A stretch of 64,000 nucleotides of DNA, taken from contig JBNKWZ010000008.1 in assembly GCA_050300015.1 (NCBI GenBank), positions 124,001 to 188,000 on the forward strand, in the 5' to 3' direction. The position numbers were made by a program, and so were the translations under genes. Origin of the DNA: CAYZQH01 sp050300015. Lineage in GTDB: Bacteria; Pseudomonadota; Gammaproteobacteria; Pseudomonadales; Cellvibrionaceae. The notes under the pieces are model-generated. The model made no database searches. It saw only the letters and a list, made by a program, of their open reading frames with translations, and was not told the origin of the DNA. This document shows, piece after piece, positions 27,337 through 36,275 of the stretch (position 1 is the stretch's first letter; each line of letters starts with the position of its first letter).

Positions 27337-28119
27337 ATGGCAGACGCCCGTGTGGATAAACTGTTGTGTGACCAGGGCCTGGCCGCATCACGGGCGAAAG
27401 CGCAAACATTAATTGAAGCCGGCGCCGTTCGGTATGCTAGTGCGGGCGCGTGGCTAACCATTACCAAGGCCTCACAAAAGGTGCCTGCAGACAGTCAGTT
27501 TCAAATTGACCCCATTCACGTACTTCAATATGTGTCGCGTGCGGGGCTTAAATTGGAAGCGGGGCTCAATTGGCTGGTACAACACGCGCATATTGACAAT
27601 CGAAAATTGAAGCATTGGGTAACTTTAGATGTGGGCCAATCCACCGGTGGTTTTACGGATTGTCTTTTGCAGCACGGCGTGAACAAAGTGGTGGGCATTG
27701 ATGTCGGCCATGCACAATTGGATAAAGCCTTGCAGCATCACCCCGCCGTGATAGCCCTTGAAGGCATTAATGCAAAAGAATTACCGGTAGAAAAACTATT
27801 GGCATTCGCGCCCGGCGGATTTGATTGTATTGTGATGGACGTATCTTTTATTTCTCAAACCAAAATTTTGCCAAACTTACCTGCGCTTGCCAAAACGGGC
27901 AGTTGGTTAGTGTCCTTAGTCAAACCCCAATTTGAAGTGGGGCGTAAGGCTGTAGGTAAAAACGGGATCGTTAAAAATACCACCGCCATTACCCAAGCCA
28001 TTCAAAACGTTGAGGTCTGCGCAACAATGAGCGGATTCGATATCAAAACCACGCTCGAGAGTCCTATTCTTGGCGGGGATGGCAACCAAGAGTACTTGAT
28101 CATTGCACAAATGCGTTGA
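27337..28119 (+). CDS. TlyA-family rRNA methyltransferase / putative haemolysin
   Basis: It has an S4 RNA-binding domain (residues 3-65; RVDKLLCDQGLAASRAKAQ) and an FtsJ-like SAM methyltransferase domain with DVGQSTGGFTDCLL (98-110) and the catalytic lysine region SLVKPQFEVG. TlyA proteins 2'-O-methylate cytidines in 16S and/or 23S rRNA, and some are annotated as haemolysins. The length of 260 is typical. It begins three bases after the glmS stop, so it is co-transcribed with glmS. The link looks like chance operon sharing. Confidence 0.92.
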   Translation: MADARVDKLLCDQGLAASRAKAQTLIEAGAVRYASAGAWLTITKASQKVPADSQFQIDPIHVLQYVSRAGLKLEAGLNWLVQHAHIDNRKLKHWVTLDVGQSTGGFTDCLLQHGVNKVVGIDVGHAQLDKALQHHPAVIALEGINAKELPVEKLLAFAPGGFDCIVMDVSFISQTKILPNLPALAKTGSWLVSLVKPQFEVGRKAVGKNGIVKNTTAITQAIQNVEVCATMSGFDIKTTLESPILGGDGNQEYLIIAQMR

Positions 28120-28406
28120 GCCCACTTGTCACAAAGTACAAAAGCACTTGGCGTAAGTTATTTGTGTTCCTGGGTGGCCGAAGTGAACGCTTAAAGCGGT
28201 ATCAACACGACATTAGTGCTCGCCATTACCAAAAAAAGGGTTTCCAACTTACCAAAGGCCCTGGATAAGGGCGAAATTGTGTTATTAGTAGCACGGACCG
28301 TTATTTTGATTTCGTCTAGGAAAGCTTCAGAACCTGCCTGAAAGCCATAATCGATTGTCTATACTGAACGATGTCACTTTGAATGTGTAGTATGTGGTAC
28401 CCCATT

Positions 28407-28565
28407 ATGAGCAAATCGAGTATTCCTGAAAAAATGATATTAGCGCAACTTGAAGAAGCACTTGAAGAACGTCAAAGACCGGATAGACGCCAGAAGAAAG
28501 CCAGTTTGCCCGAAGGGGTTAATGAAGATCGCCGCAAAGGGGATCGCCGAAAAGAGAAGCACTGA
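28407..28565 (+). CDS. Small charged hypothetical protein with DRR repeats
   Basis: This would be a 52-residue protein from ATG 28407 (or 60 from 28383). It is hydrophilic, with an acidic helix (LEEALEERQ) followed by two RR-containing stretches, RPDRRQKK and EDRRKGDRRKEK. Short proteins with spaced DRR motifs occur in many gammaproteobacteria without known function. The ribosome binding site is weak, so it may not be expressed. The 287 bases upstream of it hold no other gene. Confidence 0.45.
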   Translation: MSKSSIPEKMILAQLEEALEERQRPDRRQKKASLPEGVNEDRRKGDRRKEKH

Positions 28566-28838
28566 CCACGAAGGGCTTCCATTTGATTGGTCCAACCATG
28601 GAAGCATGGGCTCCACTGTACGTTGGGCGGTCCCGTGGTGAGTGTACCCCTGTTGTGAGGGTATCGATGATTCATGGGAGACGCGTTGCAGTTGTGTTTG
28701 GACCTCAGGTACGTCTGTACAACTGTTGATCCCCTTCGACGAGGTGAAATACCTTGTCAAATTGAGCTTCGCAGCCCAATCCCTTTGTTCTTTCCCAGGT
28801 TTTAAGCACGTGTGGCGAAAGTACTCATCAGACGTTTT
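28566..28838. other. Intergenic stretch without visible gene
   Basis: It lies between the small DRR protein and repeat copy B. The open frames here have no recognisable protein character, and I see no tRNA or clear terminator. Confidence 0.4.
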
Positions 28839-28925
28839 CTATTAACCCAGCATTGGATATTTCAGCCAATGGCGGCACGTCCTTGTACCGCATTAACCCG
28901 ACATAAAAGGCTGCCGGGTTAATAG
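28839..28925. repeat. Interspersed palindromic repeat, copy B (complete 87-base form)
   Basis: The ends are CTATTAACCCAGCA and TGCCGGGTTAATAG, forming 14-base terminal inverted repeats with one mismatch. Inside are CATTGG/CCAATG and the core hairpin GCGGCAC-GTCCTT-GTACCGC, then ATTAACCCGACATAAAAG. The right end supplies the final Tyr codon and TAA stop of the minus-strand gene at 28919. Confidence 0.85.
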
Positions 28926-30199
28926 CGTCCTAATTTTAGGACTTTACCGTCGTCACTGTCGGTCAAAATCCACAGGGCGCCCTCTGGGCCCTCGGTTACA
29001 TCTCTCACTCTGCCCACATCCGTGAGCAAACGCTCTTCACCAACAACGCGGTCGCCCTCCAGCATAAGGCGTACGAGGCCGCGGGCTCTTAAGGCTCCGA
29101 TAAACAAGTTTCCTTTCCAGGCTTTAAACAAGGCTCCTGAATAAAAAGTCATGCCACCTGGAGCGATGACAGGGTCCCAGTAGTACACAGGCTGTTCCAT
29201 GCCATGTTTCTGAGTAATACCTTTGCCGATAGAGTCACCTCCGTATTCTATGCCGTAAGTAATCACTGGCCAGCCATAGTTTTTGCCGGGTTGGGGCGTA
29301 TTCAACTCATCGCCCCCACGCGGGCCGTGCTCAATGGTCCACAAAGCGCCGGTCTCAGGATGGATGGCAGCACCTTGTATGTTTCGATGGCCATAAGACC
29401 AGATTTCGGGCAAGCCGTCACCGTCCGCATAGGGGTTAGATAAGGGGCTGCTACCATCGGCATGGATGCGTACCACCTTACCAAGATGGGTATCGAGGTC
29501 TTGCGCCAGCACCCGTGCATCCACATTTGAGCGTTCGCCCAAGGTTACATACAAATGGCCCTCTGGGCTCCACACCAGTCGTGAGCCGTAATGTAGGTTG
29601 GAGTTCCAGCCCGGCATCTGCCGGAAGATCACTTCCACCTGTTCCAGGGCCGTGTTGTTCTCATTCAGGCGTCCGCGCGCCACGGTTGTGCCATTGGTGT
29701 TATCACCGCGGTCTTCCGCGTAGCTCAAAAACACCATGCGATCGGTTTTAAAGGTGGGCGAGATGTTCACATCCAGTAACCCCCCTTGTCCCCGAGCCCA
29801 AACCTTCGGCACGCCTGTAATGGGTGGTGAAACCTCGCCGTGCTGGGTAACGAGGCGAAGTTGACCGGACCGCTCTGTGACCAACATACGGCCATCGGGT
29901 AAAAATTGGATGCCCCAGGGGTGATTGAGGCCACTGGCAATGACGTTTTGAGTGAGGCTAATGTTAGAAAGCACTTCGGGCGCGCGCGTTTGCTCTGCAA
30001 AGTACGGACGTAAATTTTTGGCTTCCGCTGGGGCCGTTTGCACTGGATCTCCCGTGGGGAGCGCCACACCCGTTGTTTTCACTATCGTATTGTCGGCCGG
30101 TGGTATTGGGCTTTCGGTGCTCGCGCTTTTATGATTGCAGGCGGTGACTGCTACGAGTAAAAGGGTCGTAATAACGGTAGGCGTTTTTGAGGTCAGCAT
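28919..30199 (-). CDS. PQQ-dependent sugar dehydrogenase (Asd/YliI-like), lipoprotein
   Basis: This is a soluble glucose/aldose dehydrogenase-type beta-propeller that oxidises sugars with PQQ in the periplasm. From ATG 30199 it has 426 residues, with a signal ending in a lipobox (VAVTAC, Cys21). Family segments are LNHPWGIQFLPDGRMLVTER, GHRNIQGAAIHPETG, WTIEHGPRGGDELN and the final RVRDVTEGPEGALWILTD. A GTG at 30208 is an alternative start. The last codons (Tyr, stop) lie inside repeat copy B. It is divergent from the MFS gene at 30387. Confidence 0.9.
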   Translation of the reverse strand: MLTSKTPTVITTLLLVAVTACNHKSASTESPIPPADNTIVKTTGVALPTGDPVQTAPAEAKNLRPYFAEQTRAPEVLSNISLTQNVIASGLNHPWGIQFLPDGRMLVTERSGQLRLVTQHGEVSPPITGVPKVWARGQGGLLDVNISPTFKTDRMVFLSYAEDRGDNTNGTTVARGRLNENNTALEQVEVIFRQMPGWNSNLHYGSRLVWSPEGHLYVTLGERSNVDARVLAQDLDTHLGKVVRIHADGSSPLSNPYADGDGLPEIWSYGHRNIQGAAIHPETGALWTIEHGPRGGDELNTPQPGKNYGWPVITYGIEYGGDSIGKGITQKHGMEQPVYYWDPVIAPGGMTFYSGALFKAWKGNLFIGALRARGLVRLMLEGDRVVGEERLLTDVGRVRDVTEGPEGALWILTDSDDGKVLKLGRY

Positions 30200-30386
30200 G
30201 GTGTGCACCGTTTGATCGTTGTTTTGGTTTAATTGCGGTCAGACACAGTATGATGTACAACCGCCAGAATATCGCAATCACAAAAAGAGTTAAAAACGAA
30301 GAGCGTGGTGTTGTGCCGTTTTGGTTGGGTAGCGCGGGAGATAAATTCATTTCGCTGTTGAACACTCTTATAAAAGGTTGAATTTG

Positions 30387-31589
30387 ATGTCCTCATTGTT
30401 CGCTACCATTAAACAGTTTCCCCAAAATGTTTGGGTATTGGCTATTACCTTTTCTTTTGCGATGACGGGTATTTCATTGCTGCTGTTTATCGGCGGTATT
30501 GTGGGTACTCAATTGGCACCAAAAGCAACGTTCGCCACCTTACCCTTAGCTTGCTTTGTGGTGGGCAGTGCTACCATGGTCATACCTGCTGCATGGTGCT
30601 TGAACCGTTGGGGTCGTAAACAGGGTACGTGGGTTGGGTTAGCCGTTTCACTACTGGCGGCCTGTTTAGGCATACTTGCGGTCAATATAGAGAGTTTTAC
30701 GCTACTTTTGGCCACGGGGTTTTGTATTGGGTTGGCCACGCCGTTTTACCAGCAGTTTCGGTTTGCCTTAATTGAAAGTTTGCAGGGTCCCGAGAGTATG
30801 GGGCCTGCGCTGTCCGTATTAATGCTGTTTAATATTGTGGGTGCCTTGGCGGGCCCTGAATTTGGTGTTCTAGGCCGTCAATGGATTCCCGGTGCGGCAG
30901 AATTTACGGGGTCGTTTCTACTGTTTGGATGCTGCATCTTGGCGGCGGGTTTGGTTTTTACGCGCTTTCAAAACCCGCCCAAGCCAGAAGCCACCCTACA
31001 ATCTTTGCCTCGGCCCCTGCTGACCATCGTATTTCAGCCGGTATTTGTGGTGGCACTGATGTCTGCAGCGATTGGTTACGGGGTGATGAGTTACCTTATG
31101 ACATCGACCCCTATCAGCATGCATGAACACCATGGTTACGCGCTTGAAGATGCGAAGTGGGTGATTCAAAGCCATTTGGTGGCCATGTTTTTACCCAGCT
31201 TGTTCTCAGGATTGCTCTTGCGAAAATTGGGCGTTGGCAAAATGATGTTGATGGGGGCCGGTCTGTATCTGGGTGTGGTGGTGGTGGCCCTAAGCGGTGA
31301 GCATGTTTTGCATTATTGGTGGGCATTGGTTTTGCTCGGTATAGGCTGGAATTTTTTGTTTCTGAGTGGTACCACTTTGTTACCGCAGGCCTATACCCAC
31401 GCCGAGCGCTTTAAAGCACAAGCGGTGAATGACTTTCTCATTTTTACATTTCAAGGTATGGCGTCCTTGAGTGCTGGGTGGGTCCTGTTTCAGTTGGGTT
31501 GGCGCTGGCAAATAATCACTGCGTTGCCTTTTATTTTCCTGGTTTTGCTTGCCAGTATAGTGTGTATTCAACGGTATGATAAAACTTAA
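30387..31589 (+). CDS. Major facilitator superfamily transporter
   Basis: This 400-residue protein has about twelve hydrophobic helices in two six-helix halves separated by a polar loop (near residues 190-212, RFQNPPKPEATLQ). The MFS loop 2-3 signature appears as LNRWGRKQG. ATG 30387 is chosen because AAGG lies about nine bases upstream. An in-frame TTG at 30378 is less likely. The substrate is unknown. The stop overlaps the start of the thioredoxin-like gene by 14 bases, so the two are coupled. Confidence 0.88.
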   Translation: MSSLFATIKQFPQNVWVLAITFSFAMTGISLLLFIGGIVGTQLAPKATFATLPLACFVVGSATMVIPAAWCLNRWGRKQGTWVGLAVSLLAACLGILAVNIESFTLLLATGFCIGLATPFYQQFRFALIESLQGPESMGPALSVLMLFNIVGALAGPEFGVLGRQWIPGAAEFTGSFLLFGCCILAAGLVFTRFQNPPKPEATLQSLPRPLLTIVFQPVFVVALMSAAIGYGVMSYLMTSTPISMHEHHGYALEDAKWVIQSHLVAMFLPSLFSGLLLRKLGVGKMMLMGAGLYLGVVVVALSGEHVLHYWWALVLLGIGWNFLFLSGTTLLPQAYTHAERFKAQAVNDFLIFTFQGMASLSAGWVLFQLGWRWQIITALPFIFLVLLASIVCIQRYDKT

Positions 31590-32076
31590 GCCCCTAGTGC
31601 GTCCTGCAGCATCCGTTTGTTTGGTGTTGGTGATGATCACTGGGGTGGATCTATGGCGGGCGCGTCAGTTTGTTACTGAACCTCAAGTGCCGCAAATCTT
31701 ATCCACCGTGGCTGGTGAGCCCATTAACCTACAGGCCTTAAGTGAGCAGGCGCCGGTGCTACTGTATTTTTGGGCCAGTTGGTGCGGTCCCTGTAAACTG
31801 GTAAGTCCAGCAGTAAACCGGCTGAGTGAATCTCATCAAGTGGTGACGGTGGCACTGGATTCGGGCGATGATCAAATTCTTAGGCGTTATGCTTTAACAA
31901 AAGGCCATACCTTTAAAGTGATCAATGATCAAGATGCCGCCCTTAGCCAGCGTTTTGGCGTATCGGTGACGCCGACAGTACTGATTTTTTACCACGGTAA
32001 GGTGGTGTCTTCCACTGTGGGGCTGTCCACTCAATTAGGTTTGTGGGCGCGATTGCAGTGGGCAAAATTTCAATAA
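31576..32076 (+). CDS. Membrane-anchored thioredoxin-fold protein, ScsD/TlpA-like
   Basis: This 166-residue protein has an N-terminal membrane anchor (about residues 10-28) and a periplasmic thioredoxin domain. The active site is WCGPC (69-73), and the cis-proline loop is SVTPTV. The size and layout match ScsD-type protein disulfide oxidoreductases linked to copper tolerance, or TlpA-like cytochrome c maturation proteins. No other scs gene is present, so the exact role is open. It overlaps the MFS gene by 14 bases. Confidence 0.87.
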   Translation: MIKLKPLVRPAASVCLVLVMITGVDLWRARQFVTEPQVPQILSTVAGEPINLQALSEQAPVLLYFWASWCGPCKLVSPAVNRLSESHQVVTVALDSGDDQILRRYALTKGHTFKVINDQDAALSQRFGVSVTPTVLIFYHGKVVSSTVGLSTQLGLWARLQWAKFQ

Positions 32077-32234
32077 ACGTCTTCAAAAACCCCTTTGACG
32101 AACGCGCCGTTGAAAAGCCATTGGAACTTGATCAAAAGTTTCCCATTTTTGAAATGGGCTTGTTATTCTGGCGTGGTTCTATTTTTGTGAAATTAATTTT
32201 TATTAAGATATGGTTTTTATTTATAAAAAATGTC

Positions 32235-32240
32235 TATAAT
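32235..32240 (+). promoter_or_regulatory. Candidate -10 element of a small transcription unit
   Basis: A perfect TATAAT, with TG four bases upstream, sits in a very AT-rich stretch 34 bases before the small ORF at 32274. No good -35 hexamer is seen at 17 bases, so it may rely on the AT-rich upstream sequence. Confidence 0.4.
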
Positions 32241-32273
32241 TACGACAATCAACTATTTTACGGGAAATTTTCA

Positions 32274-32429
32274 ATGTTACATCAACCTTTGACAACCGCT
32301 GGTGCCAAGCGATCTGCGGCTCACGCATTGCGTTGGCACGCCGTGTGTAAGAGCGCAACAATGGCCGGTTTTCAAATGGACATTTCCCGCAAATTTTATG
32401 GTATTCAAATTTTTAAGCAGGCCAGTTAA
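32274..32429 (+). CDS. Small ORF of unknown function between promoter-like and terminator signals
   Basis: This 51-codon frame from ATG 32274 follows GGGAAA and ends 42 bases before a very strong terminator. The product is basic, starts MLHQPLTTAGAKRSAAHAL and ends YGIQIFKQAS. It has no membrane segment and resembles no family I know. Together with the -10 at 32235 and terminator at 32472 it forms a self-contained unit of about 270 bases. It could be a small protein, a leader peptide or simply the body of a small RNA. Confidence 0.4.
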   Translation: MLHQPLTTAGAKRSAAHALRWHAVCKSATMAGFQMDISRKFYGIQIFKQAS

Positions 32430-32471
32430 CCCAATAGCTGGCAGGCACTAAGCCTTCCAGCAGCAGTTTTT

Positions 32472-32507
32472 AAAAAACCCGGAAGGCAAAACCTTCCGGG
32501 TTTTTTT
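32472..32507 (+). terminator. Strong intrinsic terminator
   Basis: A 15-base perfect stem (AAAAAACCCGGAAGG and its complement) with loop CAAAA is followed by a T run. It is 395 bases beyond the nearest large gene, so it most likely serves a transcript starting near 32240. Confidence 0.92.
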
Positions 32508-32909
32508 ATGGGCGATCGAGGAGCGTACTACATGACCGATGTTTTTAGATTATTTATGCATTAAAAATGAATCGAATTTCAACATAAGCATTTATACATT
32601 GCGTTTTGTATGAGTGGCGATGACATTGGCCCAAAATTGCGCTGAACACGTGCAAGGGTTTGTGTCGGCCATAAGTTTATCCAACCTTATAGCAAACGGT
32701 TATGGTGCAAGTTTTTGTGTATTTTACGGGCGTTGTTTTCAGGTTTGGCATCTTCTAAAGTATTTTTCCGTAAAGGCGCACTGAAATGATTTCAGTATTT
32801 GGCGTTGATACCAGGTGAAGAGTGGTTAACGCGGTAGAGTTTATGTGTATGGCTAATGTCTGTTAGCGATGTGTTTGTGATGTTGTACTTGTAACAAGGA
32901 CTAAGGATT
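32508..32909. other. Intergenic stretch upstream of the SPFH gene
   Basis: AT-rich, with no protein-like frame. It presumably holds the promoter of the SPFH gene, but I see no convincing -35/-10 pair. Confidence 0.35.
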
Positions 32910-32924
32910 GTGAGGTGGCGTAAA

Positions 32925-33860
32925 ATGTTTTGGAAAACTGTGGATATAGCCGATACTGAACGTGCAGTGGTGTACAGTAAACATCGTTTGTTGACAGTGC
33001 TCTCGCCTGGACGTTATCGCTTCGGGTTTTGGCGTTTTCCACTCAGGTTACAAAAATATTCCATGACCCAATCTGTTGTGTTAGATGCGTGTGTTCCTTT
33101 GTTTGAAAATCGATTTCGATTTTTGTTCAGTGAGTATTGTGAATTTCACAGACTTCGAGCCACTGAGATCGGGTTGGTCTATCAGGGTGATGCCTTGATA
33201 GCTCTGGTGCCACCCGGTAAAACGTTTATGATTTGGAAAGAGGGCAATCTCTCCAGGGTGGTTAAGGTTGATCTCAATCAGGGCCTCGTGATTGAGCCCA
33301 ACATATTGTCCACACTACAGTCTTTGAACACTTCCATACAAGGGTATGAAGCGCTGGTTCAATGTGTTCAGGTGGATGAGGGGCATGTGGGGCTTCTAAA
33401 AATCGACGGCAAAATTATCGATTGCCTGCCTCCAGGCGTCCATGGCTTTTGGCGTGGCTGGCAAACCATTGAGGTGGTAATGCAGGATATGAGACTGCAA
33501 ACTTCCCACGGGGTATTGCCGACGTTGCTTACCAAGGAAGGAGAACAAGTCGATGTCGAGTGGTCTATTGTTTTTTGTGCTGTGGATGCCCGAAAGGCAC
33601 GAATCAAAGTGCAAAACCCGGATCAATGGGTTGCCAATTGGGTGCCGATTTTGCTGAGCCAACACTTGGCCGATATGACCAAAACACAGTTTTTGGAGCT
33701 CAATGTAGCTTTACAAAACCAATTTGAGCCAACACTCAAATTGGCGTTGAAAAAACTGGGTATGTCGTTGAATGGAATGTCGGTGACCATTCGGCCAAAC
33801 GCGTGTTATCAGGCTGCAGCAGCATTTGAGCTTTCCCATCGGTCGGTTGCAAGCGCATAA
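32925..33860 (+). CDS. SPFH/Band 7-domain protein (slipin-like)
   Basis: The 311-residue product has a slipin-like pattern: VYSKHRLLTVLSPGRYRFGFW near the start, then VQVDEGHVGLLKIDGKIIDCLPPGVHGFW, with the ligand-like GxYxFW motif appearing twice. A Band 7-type region follows (LTKEGEQVDVEWSIVFCAVD). I chose ATG 32925 (GAGGTGG about six bases upstream). GTG at 32910 is possible. Unlike classical slipins, it has no clear N-terminal membrane helix. It stands alone, without an NfeD or YqiK neighbour. Function unknown. Confidence 0.78.
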   Translation: MFWKTVDIADTERAVVYSKHRLLTVLSPGRYRFGFWRFPLRLQKYSMTQSVVLDACVPLFENRFRFLFSEYCEFHRLRATEIGLVYQGDALIALVPPGKTFMIWKEGNLSRVVKVDLNQGLVIEPNILSTLQSLNTSIQGYEALVQCVQVDEGHVGLLKIDGKIIDCLPPGVHGFWRGWQTIEVVMQDMRLQTSHGVLPTLLTKEGEQVDVEWSIVFCAVDARKARIKVQNPDQWVANWVPILLSQHLADMTKTQFLELNVALQNQFEPTLKLALKKLGMSLNGMSVTIRPNACYQAAAAFELSHRSVASA

Positions 33861-33884
33861 GCCGCACTGCACAATTGCCGTGTG

Positions 33885-33906
33885 GCCCTACTTGCCTAGG
33901 GCTTTT
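33885..33906 (+). terminator. Possible intrinsic terminator after the SPFH gene
   Basis: A six-base stem GCCCTA/TAGGGC with a six-base loop is followed by TTTT, 25 bases after the SPFH stop. The stem is short, so efficiency is uncertain. Confidence 0.45.
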
Positions 33907-34092
33907 GCCATTGTATGATTACCTTCCCATTTTTATCGACCCTGCTGTGTTAGGTTTACGCCATTCCTGGAAGCGCCCCTCTGGGTAATGCACTTATCAC
34001 CCAGTACACGTGCCTTGCCAAATATTTGTACGTGCATCACGGCGAATACAGAGGGGGGCTGGATAGCGCATCACAAAAAGAGACTATGCATT

Positions 34093-36117
34093 TTGGTTGA
34101 TAAGACAGACAACAAACACTCACACGGTGAGCCCTTTGCCAATATTCTCAATCGTCGGGTCAAGCGTCGCACTCTGATGCAAGCCGCGGGGGTGTTGGGC
34201 GTGCAGATTACCAGTGCGTTGACACTAAAAGGCTGTGCGGAGCGTAATTCGCGAGGCCACTTTCAGGTGGGGTTTCAGCCGGTAAACGCCTTGGTATCGA
34301 ATGGTGTTTTGGTTCCAGACGGATATCGCGCGCGGGTTTTGGCCCCCTGGGGGCAACCGTTAAATGACACAGCCAAGGACTGGCAAAACGATGGGTCACA
34401 GTCCGCATCCGATCAAGCGAATGCAGTGGGCATGCATCACGACGGCATGGCATTTTACCCGTTGGGTACGGGCGCCCATGAGGGTTTGCTGTGCATCAAC
34501 CACGAGTACCTAGATGTGTATTTGTTACACGGTGGGAGTATAAGCTTCGACCCTGAAACAGGTTTGCGTAACAGTGTTGATGAAGTTCGCAAAGAAATAA
34601 ATGCCCACGGGGTATCGGTGGTGCGTGTTCATAAGCAAAACGGCGAGTGGCAAGTCGCGCTTAATGATCCTCACAATAGACGCTTAACGGGCGCGACACC
34701 TATGGACGTCAGCGGCCCTTTAAGCGGCACGGCCCACCTAATCACACGCTATTCGCCCACGGGCACTCAGGCACGTGGGACACTTAATAATTGTGGTAGT
34801 GGGAAAACCCCTTGGGGCACTTATTTAACCTGTGAAGAAAATTGGCACAATTATTTTAGCTACCAACACACCAACTCGCCGGAACAACTGCAACGACAGG
34901 GCGTGCTGCCCACTTCAGCTTCTCAATACCAGTGGGAGCAACTGGCTGGGAACAATGATGAAATTGAGGATGAATTCGGGCGCTTTAATATCACACCTGG
35001 CGATGGGCTACCAGAAGAGGATTATCGCAATGAGGCCAACACCTTTGGCTATGTGGTAGAAATAGACCCCTATACAGTGGATAGCACTCCAGTTAAACGC
35101 ACGGCGTTGGGACGGTTTCATCATGAAGGTGCGGCAGTGAGTAAAGTGGAAGTGGGAAAGCCCATTTCAGTGTATTCCGGCCATGATGCGCAGAATGAGT
35201 ATGCCTATAAGTTTGTCTCCGATGCCGTGTGGGACCCCGCAGATGCCAGCCCTATAGATAGACTTGCCGTGGGCGCCAAATATTTGGACCAAGGTACTTT
35301 GTATGTAGCACGTTTTAATGACGACGGTACTGGCGAGTGGTTGCCATTAACCTTGACGTCACCCACTCTTGAGGGTGGAACCTTAGCCGACGCCTTTGAT
35401 TCGGTTGCCGCCATCTTATTAAATGCTCCGGGTGCGGCAGATCGTGTAGGCGCAACCCCCATGGATCGGCCAGAGTGGAATGCGGTGGATCCGATTACCG
35501 GCGCGGTCTATCTGTCCCTTACCAACAATGTCTCTCGCAGTACCCCCAACGCGGCCAACCCCCGAAGCTATAATACTTTTGGGCACATTATTCGCTGGCA
35601 AGAGCGCGACAGCGTTACGGCGTTTGATTGGGACATTTTTGTGTTTGGTGGCTCACCTGATTTGGACGACGACATTAATCGGTCGGGCTTGACGGTGAAG
35701 AACCAATTTGGCAGCCCGGATGGTTTGATGTTTGATGACCGTGGTGTTTTGTGGATTCAAACAGATAATGCAGGCAACGTTGTTTCTCGAGCTGTGAACA
35801 ATCAACTACTGGCCGTGATCCCGAGTAAAATTCCAGAATTGGATGGTACACCGGCCATTATATCGTCTCACAATCAGCATTTCTTACAGCGTGTAATGGT
35901 GGGCCCCAGTGGTTGTGAAGTGACAGGCCTAGCTTTTACGCCGGATTATAAAACGGTGTTTTGTAACATACAGCACCCCAGTCATTGGCCTGCCAGTCGA
36001 GATGCCACCGAGGCCCCGGAAGTGGGTAGTTCGGTGCAAGCGCGGTCTGCTGTGGTGGTCATCGAGCGTGAAGACGGCAAAGAAGTGGGTTACGAGCCGA
36101 TAATCCCCACGGCGTAA
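34093..36117 (+). CDS. PhoX-family alkaline phosphatase, Tat-exported
   Basis: PhoX enzymes are calcium/iron-dependent periplasmic phosphatases used to obtain phosphate from organic esters. The family core is visible: HHDGMAFYPLG, LLCINHEYLD, NNCGSGKTPWGTYLTCEENW, FGYVVEIDP, GRFHHEGAAV, FSGHDA-like YSGHDAQNEYAYKFVS, and SPDGLMFDDRGVLWIQTD. A twin-arginine signal (KRRTLMQAAG) follows the usual PFANILNRR leader. I place the start at TTG 34093 (674 residues). ATG 33988 would add 35 residues with no signal-like character. No pho box was recognised upstream. Confidence 0.88.
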   Translation: MVDKTDNKHSHGEPFANILNRRVKRRTLMQAAGVLGVQITSALTLKGCAERNSRGHFQVGFQPVNALVSNGVLVPDGYRARVLAPWGQPLNDTAKDWQNDGSQSASDQANAVGMHHDGMAFYPLGTGAHEGLLCINHEYLDVYLLHGGSISFDPETGLRNSVDEVRKEINAHGVSVVRVHKQNGEWQVALNDPHNRRLTGATPMDVSGPLSGTAHLITRYSPTGTQARGTLNNCGSGKTPWGTYLTCEENWHNYFSYQHTNSPEQLQRQGVLPTSASQYQWEQLAGNNDEIEDEFGRFNITPGDGLPEEDYRNEANTFGYVVEIDPYTVDSTPVKRTALGRFHHEGAAVSKVEVGKPISVYSGHDAQNEYAYKFVSDAVWDPADASPIDRLAVGAKYLDQGTLYVARFNDDGTGEWLPLTLTSPTLEGGTLADAFDSVAAILLNAPGAADRVGATPMDRPEWNAVDPITGAVYLSLTNNVSRSTPNAANPRSYNTFGHIIRWQERDSVTAFDWDIFVFGGSPDLDDDINRSGLTVKNQFGSPDGLMFDDRGVLWIQTDNAGNVVSRAVNNQLLAVIPSKIPELDGTPAIISSHNQHFLQRVMVGPSGCEVTGLAFTPDYKTVFCNIQHPSHWPASRDATEAPEVGSSVQARSAVVVIEREDGKEVGYEPIIPTA

Positions 36118-36275
36118 ACCACCCAAAGGCGTATTGTTGTCTATATTTAAAACCAGGGTACTTGCAGTATTGCAGGATAAAATAGGTTAATCCTTTTAGC
36201 AGATGGCGACTGAGAAGCAGAGGGTGCTTAGTCGACCGCAATCCTGGGACAAAACACCTCTACAGGAAATTCACT

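Noticed and set aside
33988..34092. Upstream ATG start of the PhoX gene
   Set aside because: It would add 35 residues before the Tat leader with no ribosome binding site. TTG 34093 gives the usual distance to the twin arginines, though the choice remains uncertain.
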